A stretch of 64,000 nt of DNA. It comes from Rhodalgimonas zhirmunskyi (lineage in GTDB: Bacteria > Pseudomonadota > Alphaproteobacteria > Rhodobacterales > Rhodobacteraceae). The stretch covers positions 930,001 to 994,000 of the forward strand of contig JANFFA010000001.1 in NCBI GenBank assembly GCA_030848925.1. Reading direction: 5' to 3'. The position numbers and the translations under genes were made by a program. The number at the start of each line of letters is the position of its first letter. Position 1 is the stretch's first letter. Below the pieces are notes generated by a model, which was not told where the DNA came from, ran no database searches, and saw only the letters and a program-made list of their open reading frames with translations. This document shows, in pieces, positions 8,032-16,629 of this stretch.

Positions 8032-9357
8032 TCAATTCATCACGAGATCGACCAGCCAATAACTCAAGCCGGGAAAACTGATCAGGATCGCGATGCGCGT
8101 GAATTCAGCCATGATAAAAGGCACGGTGCCGCGAAAGATCTGCGTCATCGGGATATCCTTCGACATTGCCGAGATCACGAACAGGTTCATTCCCACGGGC
8201 GGCGTAATCAGACCCATCTCGACCACGACCAGCGCGATGATACCGAACCACATCGCCTGTTGTTCGGGCAGCAGACCGAAATCGAGCGCCATCACCGTGG
8301 GGAAGAACACCGGTACGGTCAGCAGGATCATCGACAGGCTGTCCATCAGACATCCCATGACGAGATAGAACACCACGATCCCGAGCAAGACGATCATGGG
8401 CGCGATATCGGAGGTCGCGAAATACTGTGCGACATCCAACGGCATCCGGCTAAGCGCAAGGGCAACATTGAACAGGTCCGCGCCAAAAACGATCGCGAAG
8501 ATCATCGCACTTGTCCCTGCGGTGTCGATCAGGCTTTCAAGGACAGTGCGCGGCGTGAGCCCCCCCTTCAGGCCGCCCAGAACCAAGGTGAGAATGACAC
8601 CGACAGACGCGCCCTGTGCGGGCGTAAAGAAGCCGCCATAGATGCCGCCCAGAACGACAATGAAAATAACCAGAACATGCCAGATTTCACCGATCGCGCG
8701 GATGCGTTGACGAAATGTCGACCGCTCGCTTGTCGGCCCCTCTTCGGGAAACAGGCGCACGTAGATCGAAATGGCGATCATGAAACCGACAACAGCCAGG
8801 ACGCCCGGAATTGTCGCGGCGAGGAACAGCTTGACGATGTTCTGCTCGGTCAGCAGCGCGAAAATGATGAGAACGATCGATGGCGGGATCAGGATCCCCA
8901 AAGTGCCACCTGCGGCGAGTGAACCCGCAGACAATGCCCCGGAAAACCCGTGTTTGCGCATTTCCGGCATCGCAACCCGCGTCATTGTGGAAGCCGTGGC
9001 TAGGGATGATCCGGAAATGGAGCCGAAAAGCGCACAACCGGCAACGGCAGCCATGGCAAGACCACCGCGCATATGGCCAATCCACGCCCGCGCCGCGTTG
9101 AAGATCGAGGCGGAAATGCCGGATCTGGTCGCCAGATGGCCCATCAGGATGAACAAGGGCACGATCGCAAAATCATAGGACATGAATTTGTCGACCCAAG
9201 CGGTGCTCAGGTAGAATTGCAGGCTCGCAAAGGAGCTAAGCTGGATGTAGCCGACCACCCCTGCCAGTGCCATCGCCAGAGCGATTGGCATCCGCAAGAA
9301 GATCAGAACAAACAGTCCGACGATCAAAACGATCGAGAAAACAAAGGGATCCATCAT
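8032..9357 (-). CDS. TRAP transporter large permease (DctM type)
   Basis: A 441-residue inner-membrane protein with about 12 hydrophobic segments: the DctM/large-subunit channel of a tripartite ATP-independent periplasmic transporter. Typical stretches are MRMPIALAMALAGVVGY-like residues near 30, GISASIFNAARAWIGHMRGG, GTLGILIPPSI and the C-terminal PPVGMNLFVIS. I start at ATG 9357, which overlaps the small-subunit stop as ATGA. The upstream open frame runs antisense-like through the small subunit and is not used. It works with the next two genes, and substrate (aromatic acids) is inferred from context. Confidence 0.92.
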   Translation of the reverse strand: MMDPFVFSIVLIVGLFVLIFLRMPIALAMALAGVVGYIQLSSFASLQFYLSTAWVDKFMSYDFAIVPLFILMGHLATRSGISASIFNAARAWIGHMRGGLAMAAVAGCALFGSISGSSLATASTMTRVAMPEMRKHGFSGALSAGSLAAGGTLGILIPPSIVLIIFALLTEQNIVKLFLAATIPGVLAVVGFMIAISIYVRLFPEEGPTSERSTFRQRIRAIGEIWHVLVIFIVVLGGIYGGFFTPAQGASVGVILTLVLGGLKGGLTPRTVLESLIDTAGTSAMIFAIVFGADLFNVALALSRMPLDVAQYFATSDIAPMIVLLGIVVFYLVMGCLMDSLSMILLTVPVFFPTVMALDFGLLPEQQAMWFGIIALVVVEMGLITPPVGMNLFVISAMSKDIPMTQIFRGTVPFIMAEFTRIAILISFPGLSYWLVDLVMN

Positions 9358-9890
9358 GCACCTATCTTTCGCGCGAGGCGCGGCGTGAGCACTGAAAAGC
9401 CTTGCACCAAAGCCACCAGAGCAGAGAGGCCGGTTCCAAACACAGCTGGCACGTAAACCCACCAGACGGGCGCGCGCAGCAACATGGTGCGATCGCCATA
9501 GCCCTGTATTTCCAAAAGCCCGTGCAGAATGCGCCAGCTGAGAAATGCCCAGCCCGCCGCAAACAACAGGGTCCAAACCGCATCCACGGACCGGATCGTG
9601 ACAATCGGCAACCAGTTGGTGAAAACATCCACCATGACGTGCCCCTTGTTGAGTTGGCAAAGCGGCAGGAATAGCGATGCGCATGTCGCGCAAGACAGTT
9701 CGACCAGCTCAAATTCTCCGCGGACAGCCCCGAACCCCAAGAGACTCTTGGAGATGGAATAGGTCACGACAAAAGCCGCGCCGAAAATAACCAATCCGCC
9801 GATAGCCGCGCTAGCGATGCAAATGCGATGCAAGATCTGGAGCAGAGGGGCGCGTGGCCCCTCTGACAAGTCTTTGACATTGTCCGACAT
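9354..9890 (-). CDS. TRAP transporter small permease (DctQ type)
   Basis: A 178-residue protein with four hydrophobic segments and the DctQ pattern (ELVELSCATCASLFLPLCQL, then VMVDVFTNWLP). It bridges the binding protein and the large channel. I start at ATG 9890 (MSDNVKD), seven bases past the dctP stop. The 20 further in-frame residues upstream would overlap dctP and look unrelated to the family. The three TRAP genes are contiguous in the order P-Q-M. Confidence 0.88.
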   Translation of the reverse strand: MSDNVKDLSEGPRAPLLQILHRICIASAAIGGLVIFGAAFVVTYSISKSLLGFGAVRGEFELVELSCATCASLFLPLCQLNKGHVMVDVFTNWLPIVTIRSVDAVWTLLFAAGWAFLSWRILHGLLEIQGYGDRTMLLRAPVWWVYVPAVFGTGLSALVALVQGFSVLTPRLARKIGA

Positions 9891-9897
9891 TTTGAAA

Positions 9898-10938
9898 TCA
9901 GCCTGCGTCGAGCAATTCGTTGGCCCGCGCCATGATCGCGGCACCATCAAGGCCTTTGTCGTTCAGTTTGGCGATCCATGCTTCATGGACTGGCGATGCC
10001 GCCTCGATCCAGGATGCAATCTCTTCGGCTGGGATTTGCTGGATCGAATTACCCTGCTTTTCAACGACGCCTCGACCGTAAGCCTCGAAGTCGTCGAATT
10101 GCGCGCCGATCCGGCGGGACAAATCAATGCCCGAGGCCGCGTCGATCACACCGCGAACATCGTCTGACAGGCCTTCATATTTTGCTTCGTTCATCAACAG
10201 CGAGAACGTGTTCGCGTAAAGGCTGCGGGCACCGGGTGCAGGTTCGGTGGTAAACGACGTCAGCTCTTGCAGTTTGAACGCCGGGACAACTTCGTAAGGC
10301 AGGCAGCACCCGTCGATCACGCCACTGGACAGCCCCACAACCATTTCCGTCACGGGGAAGAACACGACTTCGGCCCCAAGTTGGGCAAGCATGTCGCCGG
10401 TGGCTTGGTTTGGTGCGCGCAGCTTCAAGCCCTTCAGGTCAGCCGCACTTAGCACAGGTGCGTCGCGCGTGTGCAACTTGCCGCCGTCGTGGGTGTGAAA
10501 CGCCAAAGGCTTCATGCCGCGGTATTCGTCGGCGCCGAATTCATCCATCAACCGGTGCAGCGCAACGGATGTTTTCTCGGCATTCGTCGCCATAAACGGG
10601 TTCGACATGGTCTCGGCCACCGGGAAGCGATCAGGGGTATAAACCGGAAGCGTCCAAGCGATGTCACAGATGCCATTGCGAACCTGATCCGCCAGTTGCG
10701 GCGGCTTGCCACCCAGCTGCATGGCCGGGAAAATCTGCAATTCGATGGCACCGTCAGACGCGTCCGACAGTTCTTTCCCCCAAACTTCGAAGAACCGTGT
10801 GTGCATGGGTGCGACGGGTGGCAAGAAGTGATGCAAACGCAGCGTTACTTCTGCAGCGCTCGCGCGCGATACCAGTGCAGGTGCGGCAAGGGCCGCGCCC
10901 ATAGAGGCGAGTGCCGTCCGGCGGGTCATCTTGGTCAT
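9898..10938 (-). CDS. TRAP transporter periplasmic substrate-binding protein (DctP type)
   Basis: A 346-residue binding protein. Residues 1-28 form a Tat-like signal (TRRTALASMGAALAAPALVS, then an Ala-x-Ala cleavage site). DctP-family features follow: LRLHHFLPPVAPMH, GVIDGCCLPYEVVPAFKL and a conserved Arg region LKGLKLRAPNQATGD, where the substrate carboxylate is normally held. This implies an organic acid ligand, and the operon points to a hydroxycinnamate or related aromatic acid. GGGAGG precedes the ATG. A 47-bp gap separates it from the hydratase upstream. Confidence 0.92.
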   Translation of the reverse strand: MTKMTRRTALASMGAALAAPALVSRASAAEVTLRLHHFLPPVAPMHTRFFEVWGKELSDASDGAIELQIFPAMQLGGKPPQLADQVRNGICDIAWTLPVYTPDRFPVAETMSNPFMATNAEKTSVALHRLMDEFGADEYRGMKPLAFHTHDGGKLHTRDAPVLSAADLKGLKLRAPNQATGDMLAQLGAEVVFFPVTEMVVGLSSGVIDGCCLPYEVVPAFKLQELTSFTTEPAPGARSLYANTFSLLMNEAKYEGLSDDVRGVIDAASGIDLSRRIGAQFDDFEAYGRGVVEKQGNSIQQIPAEEIASWIEAASPVHEAWIAKLNDKGLDGAAIMARANELLDAG

Positions 10939-10985
10939 TTGGTTTCCTCCCTAAAATGACGAGATCAATTTTTTGTCTTTCGGCC

Positions 10986-11768
10986 TTAACGAAAGACGGG
11001 TTTGCGTTTCTCCAAAAACGCCTTGAGCCCCTCTTCGGCATCCGCGCTGGTCTGCGAGACGGCCGCGGCGAGGCTTTCAGTGAAAAGACCGTCGCTACGC
11101 GACATGTCCGATATCCGGCTGATGGCCTGGATCATCATGTAGTTCGACAAGGTCGCGTTATGCGCGATGCCCTTGGCCAGTTTACGCGCCAGTGGCAAAG
11201 CCTCCCCCTCGCCAACCGCGTAATGGGTCAGCCCCAAGGCCAAGCCTTCATCGGTTCCAAACTTGCGCCCCGTGAGCATCATTTCGCACATGCGATCGGC
11301 ACCAAGGATACGGCCGACCCGCACCGTCGCACCACCACCGACAAAGATACCGCGACGGCCTTCGGGCAGTTGAAAGATGCATGATGGTTCTGCGATGCGC
11401 ACATGGGTCGAAGCCGCAAGTTCAAGCCCGCCACCGATTACGGCACCGAACATCGCGGATACAACCGGCAGGCCCGACATCTGAATGGTGTCCATCACCC
11501 TGTGCCAATTGCGCGAATGGCGCATTGTGCCTTCTGCGTCCCGTGCGACATGTTCCGAAAGATCGAGCCCCGAACAGAAATGACCTGCCGTCCCTGTCAG
11601 GATTACGACACGCACATCCTCGGGCGGTTTAGAGAAAAAGGCGTCGATGGCGTCGAGCAATTCATCGCACATGGCGTTGCGTTTGCTCGGACGGTTCATC
11701 GTCAGCGTCGCCACATTGTGATCGATCTCGACGTTCAAAACGTTCTCTGATGTCTCGGATTTGCTCAC
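10986..11768 (-). CDS. enoyl-CoA hydratase/isomerase (crotonase) family protein
   Basis: A 260-residue crotonase-fold protein. It has the oxyanion-hole segment GHFCSGLDLSE (residues 67-77), GAVIGGGLELAASTHVRIAE, and an acidic residue in QLPEGRRGIFVGGGATVRV at the catalytic helix. It should hydrate hydroxycinnamoyl-CoA to the beta-hydroxy CoA. I start at GTG 11768 (VSKSET), which has AGGGA seven bases upstream. The frame is open 14 codons further but would overlap the SDR gene. It is the second gene of the operon. A hydratase-lyase (direct aldehyde release) cannot be excluded from sequence, but the adjacent SDR argues for hydration then oxidation. Confidence 0.85.
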   Translation of the reverse strand: MSKSETSENVLNVEIDHNVATLTMNRPSKRNAMCDELLDAIDAFFSKPPEDVRVVILTGTAGHFCSGLDLSEHVARDAEGTMRHSRNWHRVMDTIQMSGLPVVSAMFGAVIGGGLELAASTHVRIAEPSCIFQLPEGRRGIFVGGGATVRVGRILGADRMCEMMLTGRKFGTDEGLALGLTHYAVGEGEALPLARKLAKGIAHNATLSNYMMIQAISRISDMSRSDGLFTESLAAAVSQTSADAEEGLKAFLEKRKPVFR

Positions 11769-11778
11769 GTCAGGGTCC

Positions 11779-12543
11779 CTATTTGATCGGCATGCGCGCG
11801 GCGGCATCAAGGCGGATAACCGTGCCGTTCAGCATCTGGTTCTCAACAATGCTTTGCGCGAGATGTGCATATTCATCGGCTTCCCCCATCCGGGATGGAT
11901 AGGGAACGGCCTTGAGGATTTCGGCTCGGATATCGTCGGGAAGTCCGGCGCTCATAGACGTCTCGAACAACCCCGGTGCGATTGCCATAACGCGGATGCC
12001 GATCCGCGCAAGCTCACGTGCGGCAGGCAAGGTCATGGACACGATTCCGCCCTTGGACGCGGCATAGGCCGCCTGCCCGATTTGCCCGTCCTCGAAAGCG
12101 ACGGAGGCAGTATTGATGATCACGCCACGGGCGCCATCTTTGCCAAGCGGGTCGGTTTTGGTCATTGCGCGCGCAGCGACATTCATGACGATGTAAGTGC
12201 CCAGAAGATTGATGCGCAGCGCCTGCTCAAAACTATCGACGCTCAAGCTGCCGTCGCGCGGAAGGATGCGTGCCGCAGTTCCCACACCCGCGCAATTGAC
12301 GACAACGCGCGCTACACCCTGAGTCGCTTCGATATCATTGAATACAGCCTCGACAGCCGCGGTGTCGGATACGTCAACCGCGTAGCCGGTCCCGCCGACT
12401 TCAGCGGCAGTACGCTGGGCAGCTTCCTGGTTGAGGTCAAGACACGCGACGACAGCACCAGCTTTGGCAAAGCGGCGCGCCGTGGCAGCCCCCAGACCGC
12501 TTCCAGCCCCAGTGATCGCGACGGATGTATCGTTTAGAATCAT
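11779..12543 (-). CDS. SDR-family 3-hydroxyacyl-CoA dehydrogenase-like oxidoreductase
   Basis: A 254-residue short-chain dehydrogenase. TGAGSGLG (nucleotide fold, residue 12 on), DVSDTAAV (adenine side), NCAGVG, catalytic Ser in NTASVAF and YAASK are all present. The acidic CLDL at the end of strand 2 suggests NAD rather than NADP. It resembles type-II 3-hydroxyacyl-CoA dehydrogenases and would oxidise the beta-hydroxy aryl-CoA from the hydratase. It is the first gene of the minus-strand operon. The start at ATG 12543 has GGGGGAG upstream. Confidence 0.85.
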   Translation of the reverse strand: MILNDTSVAITGAGSGLGAATARRFAKAGAVVACLDLNQEAAQRTAAEVGGTGYAVDVSDTAAVEAVFNDIEATQGVARVVVNCAGVGTAARILPRDGSLSVDSFEQALRINLLGTYIVMNVAARAMTKTDPLGKDGARGVIINTASVAFEDGQIGQAAYAASKGGIVSMTLPAARELARIGIRVMAIAPGLFETSMSAGLPDDIRAEILKAVPYPSRMGEADEYAHLAQSIVENQMLNGTVIRLDAAARMPIK

Positions 12544-12574
12544 AGCATCTCCCCCTGCCCTCAATAAGCCACGA

Positions 12575-12589
12575 ACCGAACTGTTCGGT
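12575..12589. promoter_or_regulatory. palindromic operator upstream of the hydroxycinnamate operon
   Basis: ACCGAAC-T-GTTCGGT is a perfect 15-bp palindrome 32 bases upstream of the first gene of the operon. A TTGACC that could serve as a -35 on the minus strand overlaps its distal edge (12586-12591). The core CCGAA-N3-TTCGG recurs in front of the RidA gene at 22639-22651. A MarR or similar dimeric regulator is the natural candidate. Confidence 0.6.
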
Positions 12590-12663
12590 CAATGAACATT
12601 TTTTATCTAGTAATATCTGAATGTTGTAGCTTTGGTTTGTAATTTCTTGAATATGAACACGCC

Positions 12664-13593
12664 CTAAAACCCTGCCGAGACGGCGTCGGAAGACTTCGCT
12701 GTTTCGGCAAGTGCCATGCGAAACAGGCCGACAAGTGGCGATGGGTTTTCCTCGGATCGCGCCATTATACCTACCGCGCCTTCGGTTGGTCCCATATCGA
12801 TGTCCAGAGCAACGAGCCGCCCGGCGTCCAAATCATCGGCTACAACGCCGCGCGAAATGAACCAGACCGGCTGAAGCCTACCAAGTGTCATGGCCCGTCC
12901 AAATGCGCCCGATACACATTCAATCCGATCGCGGAACAACGCCAGTCCGCGTGAAATCATCAGGCGCGCAACGAGCGGGCGTATAGCAGATGCTTCGGGC
13001 GGATAGATGATCAGGTTGTCCTGAATCTGCTCCAGCCGCGTTGCGTCACGTCTGGGATGATCAGGTGCCACCACTGCAACCACCATTTCGGCGTAGAGGG
13101 CCGTGAAGGAAAGCCGCTGCATTGTATCTGCCGCGCCCAGACGGCCTATCACCAGATCAAGGTCTCCACTTCGCAAACGATCCGTCAGAAAGTCATGTGA
13201 GCCTTCCTCAATCTGCAAGATGGTGCTTGGTGACACGGCACGAAATTGTTCGATGGCCTTTGGTAGAACCTGCGCCGCAACGCTGGGCAATGCGCCGACC
13301 TTCAATACGGCACCGCCTGCCTGGCTAAGACTTGCGATGCTGTTGATCCCCTGCTGCAACGCAGCGTTGCTTTGTTCGGCATACTGCAGAAACACCTGTC
13401 CTTCGGGCGTCAGCCGCACCCCTGCCCGGTCACGGTTCATCAGGGTGACGCCAAGTATGTCTTCCAGATCCTTCAGCGTTTTCGAGATCGCGGGCTGCGT
13501 TAAGTTGAGCTGTTCAGCCGCCCGTTTCATCCGTTTGGCGCGCGCAATCGCTACGAATGCTTCGAGATGACGGAACTTGATCCTGCGGTCCAT
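12664..13593 (-). CDS. pcaQ: LysR-type regulator PcaQ
   Basis: A 309-residue LTTR. The N-terminal helix-turn-helix (residues 8-65: FRHLEAFVAIARAKRMKRAA then LNLTQPAISKTLKDLE) is followed by an effector domain. PcaQ proteins activate protocatechuate genes in response to beta-carboxy-cis,cis-muconate. The family call rests on overall resemblance and on location: divergent from pobA-pca, as PcaQ genes usually are from pca operons. The intergenic region holds a perfect inverted repeat with LTTR-like N11 spacing (13655-13681). Confidence 0.85.
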   Translation of the reverse strand: MDRRIKFRHLEAFVAIARAKRMKRAAEQLNLTQPAISKTLKDLEDILGVTLMNRDRAGVRLTPEGQVFLQYAEQSNAALQQGINSIASLSQAGGAVLKVGALPSVAAQVLPKAIEQFRAVSPSTILQIEEGSHDFLTDRLRSGDLDLVIGRLGAADTMQRLSFTALYAEMVVAVVAPDHPRRDATRLEQIQDNLIIYPPEASAIRPLVARLMISRGLALFRDRIECVSGAFGRAMTLGRLQPVWFISRGVVADDLDAGRLVALDIDMGPTEGAVGIMARSEENPSPLVGLFRMALAETAKSSDAVSAGF

Positions 13594-13654
13594 TTGGTTT
13601 CCTTTTTCGCAACCAACTCAGCCGATATATCAATTTACTTTCGTATTATATGCA

Positions 13655-13681
13655 TCAAAGTAGGCGCAAAGGATACTTTGA
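13655..13681. promoter_or_regulatory. perfect inverted repeat TCAAAGTA-N11-TACTTTGA before pobA
   Basis: The arms TCAAAGTA (13655-13662) and TACTTTGA (13674-13681) are exact reverse complements, spaced 11 bases, in the pcaQ-pobA intergenic region. The spacing matches the T-N11-A form of LTTR sites. A related half, TACTTTCG, lies at 13636-13643. The site ends 19 bases before the pobA start, so it overlaps the expected 5' leader. Binding by PcaQ is inferred. Confidence 0.6.
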
Positions 13682-13700
13682 AATCGAAGCGGAGGATGCC

Positions 13701-14870
13701 GTGAAAACTCAGGTTGCGATCATAGGCGGAGGCCCCTCTGGCCTTTTGCTGTCCCAGCTTTTGCACACGCGCGGTATTCAAAGCATCGTCTTGGAATGCA
13801 AAACCAAAGAGTATGTGTTGGGGCGAATCCGGGCAGGTGTGCTCGAGCGCGGCCTTGTTGATCTCATGTCAGAAGCCGGTGTTGCCGATCGGATGAAGAA
13901 AGAAGGCTATCCGCATGAAGGCACGCTGATCTCCTACGGAGACGAAGAGTTCAGGATCGACTTCGCGGGCCACACAGGTCGGAGCGTCATGGTCTACGGC
14001 CAGACCGAAGTGACGCGCGACCTTTATGAGGCGCGTGAACAATCCGGCGGCATCATGGAATTCAACGTCGACAACGTCGTGATTGAAGGCGCGGACACCG
14101 ATACCCCACAGGTGACCTATGAGGTCGGCGGCGAAACCCGGCGCATCGCATGTGATTTCGTTGCCGGATGCGATGGATTTCACGGCGTCAGTCGCCAGAC
14201 AATCCCGCTGGACGTGCGGCGCGAATATGAAAAGGTCTACCCGTTCGGGTGGCTTGGCATCCTCAGCGAAACACCGCCCCTCAATCATGAATTGATCTAT
14301 GCTAATTCTGGGCGCGGCTTTGCCTTGTGCTCCATGCGGAACGAGAACCTCAGTCGCTACTACATCCAGTGTTCGTTGTCCGACAAACCAGAAGACTGGA
14401 CCGATGCTGCGTTCTGGGAAGAACTCAAACGCCGTATCCCGTCCAAATACGCCGAAAAACTAGTGACCGGACCAAGCATCGAGAAATCCATCGCGCCATT
14501 GCGGTCGTTCGTGACCGAACCCATGCGGTGGGGGCGCTTGTTCCTGTGCGGTGATGCAGCCCATATCGTGCCGCCAACCGGGGCCAAGGGGCTGAACACC
14601 GCCGCGTCGGATGTGCATTACCTCTACAACGGCTTGCGTGACTTTTACGAGAACAACAGCACCGACGGGATCGATACATATTCAACCAAAGCACTGGCGC
14701 GTGTCTGGAAGGCCGAAAGGTTCAGCTGGTGGTTTTCCTCTCTGATGCATCGGTACCCGGATCAATCCGAATTCGATCTCAAAATGCAAATCGCCGAATT
14801 GGAATTCCTGCGCAGCAACACCGCCGCACAGAAAGCCATGGCGGAAAACTATGTGGGGCTTCCCTACTGA
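13701..14870 (+). CDS. pobA: 4-hydroxybenzoate 3-monooxygenase PobA
   Basis: This 389-residue FAD monooxygenase converts 4-hydroxybenzoate to protocatechuate with NAD(P)H and O2. FAD motifs are IIGGGPSG at the N-terminus, the DG motif GCDGFHGVSR near 160 and CGDAAHIVPPTGAKGLN near 285. PobA is normally about 390 residues. I start at GTG 13701, where GGAGG lies six bases upstream; the earlier in-frame ATG lacks a site. It leads the pca operon and its stop abuts pcaC. Confidence 0.95.
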   Translation: MKTQVAIIGGGPSGLLLSQLLHTRGIQSIVLECKTKEYVLGRIRAGVLERGLVDLMSEAGVADRMKKEGYPHEGTLISYGDEEFRIDFAGHTGRSVMVYGQTEVTRDLYEAREQSGGIMEFNVDNVVIEGADTDTPQVTYEVGGETRRIACDFVAGCDGFHGVSRQTIPLDVRREYEKVYPFGWLGILSETPPLNHELIYANSGRGFALCSMRNENLSRYYIQCSLSDKPEDWTDAAFWEELKRRIPSKYAEKLVTGPSIEKSIAPLRSFVTEPMRWGRLFLCGDAAHIVPPTGAKGLNTAASDVHYLYNGLRDFYENNSTDGIDTYSTKALARVWKAERFSWWFSSLMHRYPDQSEFDLKMQIAELEFLRSNTAAQKAMAENYVGLPY

Positions 14871-14881
14871 TGGAGCGCGAT

Positions 14882-15262
14882 ATGGCGAATAGATATGACA
14901 CAGGCATGCAAACACGGCGGCAGGTTCTGGGGGACGCGCATGTAGATCGCGCAGAGGCCAACAAGGTCACATTTGATGCGCCATTCCAGACGATGATCAC
15001 CGAGGGCGCCTGGGGCACCTTGTGGTCAGACGACACGATCACGCGACGCGAACGGTCGATGCTTACGCTGGCTTTGCTGGCCGCAACAGGAAATTTCGAA
15101 GAAATCCCGATGCATATCCGCGCTACGCAAAACACCGGGGCGGCGCCGCAAGATGTCCTTCAGGCCTTCATGCACGTTGCGGTTTACGCGGGCGTACCCG
15201 CCGCAAATCACGCAATCAAACTTGCGAAACAAACCTACGCAGAACTGGGAGTAGAGATATGA
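14882..15262 (+). CDS. pcaC: 4-carboxymuconolactone decarboxylase PcaC
   Basis: A 126-residue AhpD-fold protein, [20 protein letters not shown] at the start and [20 protein letters not shown] in the core, as in PcaC. It decarboxylates gamma-carboxymuconolactone to beta-ketoadipate enol-lactone. The start at ATG 14882 has GGAG seven bases upstream. An ATG at 14870, overlapping the pobA stop, would add four residues and is the alternative. Its own stop overlaps pcaH as ATGA. Confidence 0.93.
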   Translation: MANRYDTGMQTRRQVLGDAHVDRAEANKVTFDAPFQTMITEGAWGTLWSDDTITRRERSMLTLALLAATGNFEEIPMHIRATQNTGAAPQDVLQAFMHVAVYAGVPAANHAIKLAKQTYAELGVEI

Positions 15263-16005
15263 GCCCTGTAAACACGCGACCGAAATCCGGTGGGTTCGTC
15301 CCCCGTGACCGCGATTGGCAACCCGATGCGCTGACGCCTTGGTACAAGACAAGTGTCAAACGCAGCCCTCAAGCCGCCCTTCTGTCGTTCCCGACGACCC
15401 TGTCCGAAGAAACGTCGCCCGTCTTTGGTCACGGGTTGCTGGGGAAGCTGGATAACGATCTGATCCTGAATTACGCCAAACCGGGCGAAAGTGCGATCGG
15501 TCCGCGGATCATCGTGCACGGGCGTGTACTCGATGAGATGGGGCGCGGCGTACCCGGTGCATTGCTCGAATTCTGGCAGGCCAATGCGGGCGGGCGGTAT
15601 CGCCATAAGAAAGAAAGCTATCAGGCAGCGCTGGACCCGAACTTCGGCGGCTGCGGGCGCACAATTACTGCCGAAGACGGCTCTTATGAATTCCGCACCA
15701 TCCAGCCCGGCCCCTATCCTTGGCCCAACGGTATGAACGACTGGCGGCCGGCACATATCCACTTCTCGGTTTTTGGCCACGGTTTTGCACAACGCCTTAT
15801 CACCCAGATGTATTTCGAGGGCGACCCGCATATCCCGCTGTGTCCCATCGTCGGCGTTCTGAAATCTCAGGAGGCGATCGACGCACTGACCGCGCCACTG
15901 GACCTGCATCACACCGTGCCGATGGACAGCCGCGCCTTCAAATTTGATATTGTTCTGCGCGGTCAACGCCAAACCTATTTCGAGAACCGCAAGGAAGGAA
16001 TGTGA
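15259..16005 (+). CDS. pcaH: protocatechuate 3,4-dioxygenase beta subunit PcaH
   Basis: The 248-residue iron-bearing subunit of the intradiol ring-cleaving enzyme. The Fe(III) ligands are visible: Tyr in NAGGRYRHK, Tyr in PGPYPWPNG, and the two His of [11 protein letters not shown]. The product is beta-carboxy-cis,cis-muconate. The start overlaps pcaC by ATGA, and pcaG follows two bases after its stop. Length and motif order match the family. Confidence 0.96.
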   Translation: MSPVNTRPKSGGFVPRDRDWQPDALTPWYKTSVKRSPQAALLSFPTTLSEETSPVFGHGLLGKLDNDLILNYAKPGESAIGPRIIVHGRVLDEMGRGVPGALLEFWQANAGGRYRHKKESYQAALDPNFGGCGRTITAEDGSYEFRTIQPGPYPWPNGMNDWRPAHIHFSVFGHGFAQRLITQMYFEGDPHIPLCPIVGVLKSQEAIDALTAPLDLHHTVPMDSRAFKFDIVLRGQRQTYFENRKEGM

Positions 16006-16007
16006 TC

Positions 16008-16622
16008 ATGGTCCAGAAACTTGACAATCTGCGCGAAAGCCCGAGCCAAACCGCAGGGCCATATGTCCACATCGGCTGCACACCTAACTTCACCGGTATC
16101 GACATCTATGGTGCTGATCTGGGCACTGTAATGAAAACCGGTCCCGTGAAGGGCCAGGAAATTACCATCACCGGCATCGTTTACGATGGCACCGGGACAC
16201 CGCTGCGCGATGCGATGATCGAGATCTGGCAACCGGATGCGGCGGGCCTATTCCCATCGGCAAACGAGACACGCGGCACCGCCGATCCCAATTTCACAGG
16301 CTGGGGCCGTTCACCCGGCGACATGGACACCGGCGAATTCCGCTTTGAAACCGTCAAACCCGGTGCCGTGCCCTGGCCCGATGGTCGTATGCAGGCGCCG
16401 CATATCACGGCATGGATCGTCGCACGCGGGATCAATATCGGACTGCACACCCGGATCTATTTCGAGGACGAGGCAGAGGCGAATGCGTCCGATCCTATCC
16501 TCAGCCGGATTGAGCACCAGAACCGCATCCCGACGTTGCTTGCCAAGAAAACCGGCGAAGGTGACTACCGCTTCGACATTCATCTCCAAGGTCCGCACGA
16601 GACCATCTTCTTTGACATGTGA
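16008..16622 (+). CDS. pcaG: protocatechuate 3,4-dioxygenase alpha subunit PcaG
   Basis: A 204-residue subunit with the same fold as PcaH (SPSQTAGPYVHIG at the N-terminus, WQPDAAGLFPS, HITAWIVARGINIGLHTRIYF). It lacks the Tyr/His iron ligands of PcaH, as alpha subunits do. It pairs with PcaH in the alpha-beta protomer. ATG 16008 has AAGGAAGGA upstream. A GTG two codons earlier, overlapping the pcaH stop, is possible. Confidence 0.95.
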   Translation: MVQKLDNLRESPSQTAGPYVHIGCTPNFTGIDIYGADLGTVMKTGPVKGQEITITGIVYDGTGTPLRDAMIEIWQPDAAGLFPSANETRGTADPNFTGWGRSPGDMDTGEFRFETVKPGAVPWPDGRMQAPHITAWIVARGINIGLHTRIYFEDEAEANASDPILSRIEHQNRIPTLLAKKTGEGDYRFDIHLQGPHETIFFDM

Positions 16623-16629
16623 TGGCGAT

